In this document: positions 61,440 through 64,000 of the stretch, one piece after another
Layout of the letters: each line of letters opens with the position of its first letter
Numbering within the stretch: the first letter of the stretch is position 1
DNA from: Christensenella sp.
GTDB lineage: Bacteria; Bacillota; Clostridia; Christensenellales; CAG-917
Direction of reading: 5' to 3'
Assembly: GCA_022009775.1 (NCBI GenBank)
Contig: CP091723.1
Location: 992,001-1,056,000, forward strand
Length of the DNA stretch: 64,000 nucleotides
Translations under genes and position numbers: made by a program
Notes under the pieces: model-generated
The model's input: only the letters and a program-made list of their open reading frames with translations
Told to the model about the DNA's origin: nothing
The model's database searches: none

Positions 61440-62283
61440 ATGAAAACACCTATCAGCATCAATTTGAACAATAAAGTTGTGGTCATCACAGGAGCAGGCG
61501 GAGTCATCTGCGGATGCCTTGCAAAGGCCCCTTGCATCAAACGGCGCAAAGGTTGCACTCCTTGACCTCAATCTTGAAGCAGCAGAGGCTGTGGCAAATG
61601 AAATAGTCGCAGAAGGCGGTGTGGCAAAGGCATACAAGACAAACGTCCTTGACAAGGAAAATCTTGAAGCCGTCCGTGAAGAAATTGAAAAGGATTTGGG
61701 TGTCACCGACATCCTCATCAACGGCGCAGGCGGAAATAACCCTCGTGCCACCACGGACAATGAATACTGCACCTTTGAAAAACAAGTGGACAAGGACTTT
61801 TTTGACCTTGACGCAGGCGGGGTAAGATTTGTCTTTGAACTGAACTTCATCGGCAGTTTCCTCCCCACCCAAGTTTTCTGCAAAGGTATGGTTGGAAGAA
61901 AGGGCTGTTCCGTCCTGAACATTTCATCAATGAACGCCTTTACACCTCTCACCAAAATCCCTGCATACAGCGCGGCAAAGGCAGGCATCAGCAACTTTAC
62001 AGAGTGGCTTGCAGTGCACTTTGCAAAGGTGGGCATCCGTGTCAACGCAATTGCACCGGGATTTTTTGTGACCAATCAAAACAGAGCATTGCTCTTTGAC
62101 GCAGAGGGCAACGCAACTCCCAGAACAAAGAAAATTCTGAACGCAACCCCTATGGAAAGATTTGGCGAAGTTGAGGAACTTGTGGGCGCAACCCTCTTCC
62201 TTTTGAGTGAAGAAGCAGCAGGTTTCATCACTGGTGTAGTCCTTCCCATTGACGGCGGTTTCAGCGCATATTCAGGTGTGTAG
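61440..62283 (+). CDS. SDR-family D-mannonate oxidoreductase (one frameshift)
   Basis: About 280 residues after removing one C from the C4 run at 61528-61531, joining GCLAKA to LASNGAKVALLDL. VVVITGAGG is the NAD(P) loop, NGAGG and NISSMNAF follow, and the catalytic Tyr/Lys lie in YSAAKAG; the C-terminus has PIDGGFSAYSGV. It reduces fructuronate to mannonate, taking the place of UxuB of the long-chain family. AAAGGA precedes the ATG. Position between uxuA and eda supports the role. Confidence 0.85.
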
Positions 62284-62291
62284 AGGTGACT

Positions 62292-62905
62292 ATGGACTTT
62301 TCATTTTTCAACACAAACAAAAGTAGTGCCCGTTGTGGTGCTTAACAGCATTGACGAAACAATCCCCAAACTCAGCGCATTGAAGCGTGGGGGGCATCAA
62401 CGTGGCGGAAATCACTTTCCGTACATCTTGTGCACCCGATTGCCTTGCACTGGCAGTCAAGACTTTCCCCGATATGCTTGTGGGCGTTGGCACAATCATC
62501 AATAGAGAACAATGCGTGAAGGCCCTTGACATTGGGGCAAAGTTTGTTGTGTCCCCCGGCTTTTCAAAGGAAGTGGCAGAAGAGTGTATCTCCCGTGACG
62601 TACCCTATATCCCCGGCGTCATCACCCCCACAGAGGTTATGATGGCAAAGGCAGTTGGTCTCAACGTCCTCAAGTTTTTCCCTGCCAGTGACTTTGGCGG
62701 AATCAAAACAATGAAAGCATTGTCAGCAGCATTTCCTGACGTCCGCTTTGTGCCTACAGGCGGTGTTGGTGAAAGCAATCTCCACGAATTCATTGGACAA
62801 AAATTTGTCATTGGCGCAGGTGGAAGCTGGATGATGAAAGGAACTGAAAGCGACATCGAAACCGCATCAAGACGTGCGGTGGAAATCGCAAAGGAGTATA
62901 TATGA
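62292..62905 (+). CDS. eda: 2-keto-3-deoxy-6-phosphogluconate aldolase (two frameshifts)
   Basis: About 203 residues after removing one A from 62319-62322 and one G from the G6 run at 62389-62394. The joined start reads KVVPVVVLNS ... LKRGGINVAEITFRT. VGVGTIIN, the Schiff-base lysine in LKFFPASDFGG and VPTGGVGESN are family motifs. It cleaves KDPG to pyruvate and glyceraldehyde 3-phosphate, the last step of hexuronate breakdown. It overlaps kdgK by four bases. Confidence 0.9.
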
Positions 62906-63921
62906 GAGTAATTACGTTTGGCGAAATTATGTTGCGTTTTGCCCCTGAGGGCTACAACCGTCTTTTCCAAACCCCTGTCCTCAACGGCACTTTTGGCGGC
63001 GGTGAAGCAAACGTTGCAGTGTCCATTGCAAACTTTGGCGGAGATGCCGCATTTGTGACAAAACTCCCTGAAAACGCAATCGCAGAAGCCTGCATCAGAG
63101 AGCTTCGTGGCTTTGGCGTTGACACAAAATTCATCGCACGTGGCGGTGCAAGAATGGGTGTCTATTATATGGAGAAGGGTGCATCTTGCCGTCCTTCAAA
63201 CGTCATCTATGACAGAGCGCACTCATCAATTTCAACAGCAACCGACAGCGACTTTGACTGGGACAAAATCTTCACCGGAGCAGACTGGTTCCACTTCACA
63301 GGCATCACTCCCGCCCTCAGTGATGAACTTGCCAAAGTGACCTTAAACGCACTTAAAGTTGCAAAAGCAAAGGGATTAAGCGTCAGTTGTGACCTTAACT
63401 ACCGCAAAAAACTTTGGTCAAGAGAAAAGGCGAAAGAGGTTATGACAAGCCTTATGCCTTACGTTGACCTGTGCATTTGCAATGAGGAAGACGCAAAGGA
63501 CGTCTTCGGTATTGAAGCGGACGGCACCGACATTGAAAAGGGTGCATTGAGCCGTGAGGGATACGTGGGTGTAGCCAAAAAACTCACTGACAAATTCGGA
63601 TTTAAGAAAGTGGCAATCACTCTCCGCGAAAGTTTTTCAGCCAACGACAACGATTGGTCTGCAATGCTTTACGCTGACGGCGTAGCGCACTTCTCAAACA
63701 AATATTCACTGCACATCGTAGATAGAGTCGGTGGTGGTGACAGCTTTGGTGCAGGGCTCATCTACGGCCTCACCAACGGCTACACCAACCAAGACGCGCT
63801 CGAATTTGCAGTGGCAGCAAGCGCACTGAAACACACCATTGAAGGCGACTTCAATCGTGTCGGTGTCAAGGAAGTACAGTCACTCATCAAAAACGGCGGA
63901 AGCGGTAGAGTGCAAAGATAG
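62902..63921 (+). CDS. kdgK: 2-keto-3-deoxygluconate kinase
   Basis: 339 residues of the PfkB family. The start ITFGEIMLRFAPEGYNRLFQ and GGGEANVAVSIANFGGDA fit KDG kinases, and VDRVGGGDSFGAGLIYGL is the PfkB signature with the catalytic Asp. It phosphorylates KDG to KDPG for the aldolase encoded just upstream. Its ATG overlaps the eda stop (ATGA). Complete. Confidence 0.94.
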   Translation: MRVITFGEIMLRFAPEGYNRLFQTPVLNGTFGGGEANVAVSIANFGGDAAFVTKLPENAIAEACIRELRGFGVDTKFIARGGARMGVYYMEKGASCRPSNVIYDRAHSSISTATDSDFDWDKIFTGADWFHFTGITPALSDELAKVTLNALKVAKAKGLSVSCDLNYRKKLWSREKAKEVMTSLMPYVDLCICNEEDAKDVFGIEADGTDIEKGALSREGYVGVAKKLTDKFGFKKVAITLRESFSANDNDWSAMLYADGVAHFSNKYSLHIVDRVGGGDSFGAGLIYGLTNGYTNQDALEFAVAASALKHTIEGDFNRVGVKEVQSLIKNGGSGRVQR

Positions 63922-63943
63922 ATTATAATAAAGGAGAGAATAT

Positions 63944-64000
63944 ATGAGCAGAGTACTTATCAACACAGGATGGCGTTTCTTCAAAAACTGCAACAGCATT
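63944..64000 (+). CDS. start of a glycoside hydrolase family 2 enzyme (cut by window edge)
   Basis: Nineteen residues are visible: MSRVLINTGWRFFKN and on. The INTGWRFFK pattern is how many family 2 beta-galactosidases and beta-glucuronidases begin. AAGGAGAG precedes the ATG 22 bases after kdgK. In a hexuronate operon a beta-glucuronidase is the natural candidate, but this is inferred from position. Confidence 0.55.
   Translation, partial: MSRVLINTGWRFFKNCNSI

Overview
The window looks like the chromosome of an uncultured, strictly anaerobic Firmicute of the class Clostridia, possibly a Christensenellales-like gut lineage (inference). Supporting signs are a radical 2-hydroxyacyl-CoA dehydratase system, an anaerobic RNR activase, rubrerythrin, RqcP, RecD2, fused IspDF, strong TTGACA/TATAAT promoters and GGAGG-type ribosome binding sites. 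No rRNA, CRISPR array, IS element or prophage is visible. There is one tRNA gene, tRNA-Ala(CGC).

Layout. 0-4.7 kb: a CooC-like ATPase tail, two 2-hydroxyacyl-CoA dehydratase subunits, their ATP-dependent activase, a small membrane protein and a short homologue of the acetyl-CoA synthase beta subunit. 4.7-5.5 kb: a 188-bp tandem repeat. 5.5-7.6 kb: a two-component system. 7.8-12.3 kb: cell-surface and transport genes (anchored MBG-like protein, CDF transporter, anchored phosphoesterase). 12.3-13.4 kb: a gene-free block with a degenerate 125-bp repeat whose copies fold into nested hairpins. 13.4-19 kb: HAD hydrolase, AT-rich membrane protein, O-antigen-ligase-like protein and GH31 glycosidase. 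19-20 kb: rplM-rpsI. 20.5-22.7 kb: an XRE/acyltransferase fusion and a DUF6320-like protein. 22.7-36.8 kb: chromate-type transporter pair, nrdG, XRE/lipoprotein pair, rubrerythrin, Mrp ATPase, MGMT-like protein, an AT-rich insertion, phosphoglucomutase, VanW, ZIP transporter, birA-bioY, cysK and MATE. 37-57 kb: housekeeping block (ispDF, rqcP, rpoB-rpoC-metK, recD2-comF, secA, prfB, tsaD). 57.3 kb to the end: tRNA-Ala with a duplicated 3' end, then a hexuronate catabolic operon (uxaC, uxuA, mannonate oxidoreductase, eda, kdgK, start of a GH2 glycosidase) with a divergent AraC regulator.

Three patterns cross the window. First, 13 genes need 16 single-base corrections to read through, 15 of them in or beside homopolymers of 4-7 bases. 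The 29-57.9 kb block has none, although it contains intact 7-base runs. Second, five genes have a -10 box only 6-7 bases before the start codon and no Shine-Dalgarno sequence, as expected for leaderless mRNAs. Third, structured intergenic repeats keep a three-tier nested hairpin while the arm sequences change.

The most promising candidate for an undescribed system is the first 4.7 kb: dehydratase/double-cubane-type subunits, activase, nickel-insertase-like ATPase and a reduced ACS-beta homologue in one operon. The structured repeats come second.
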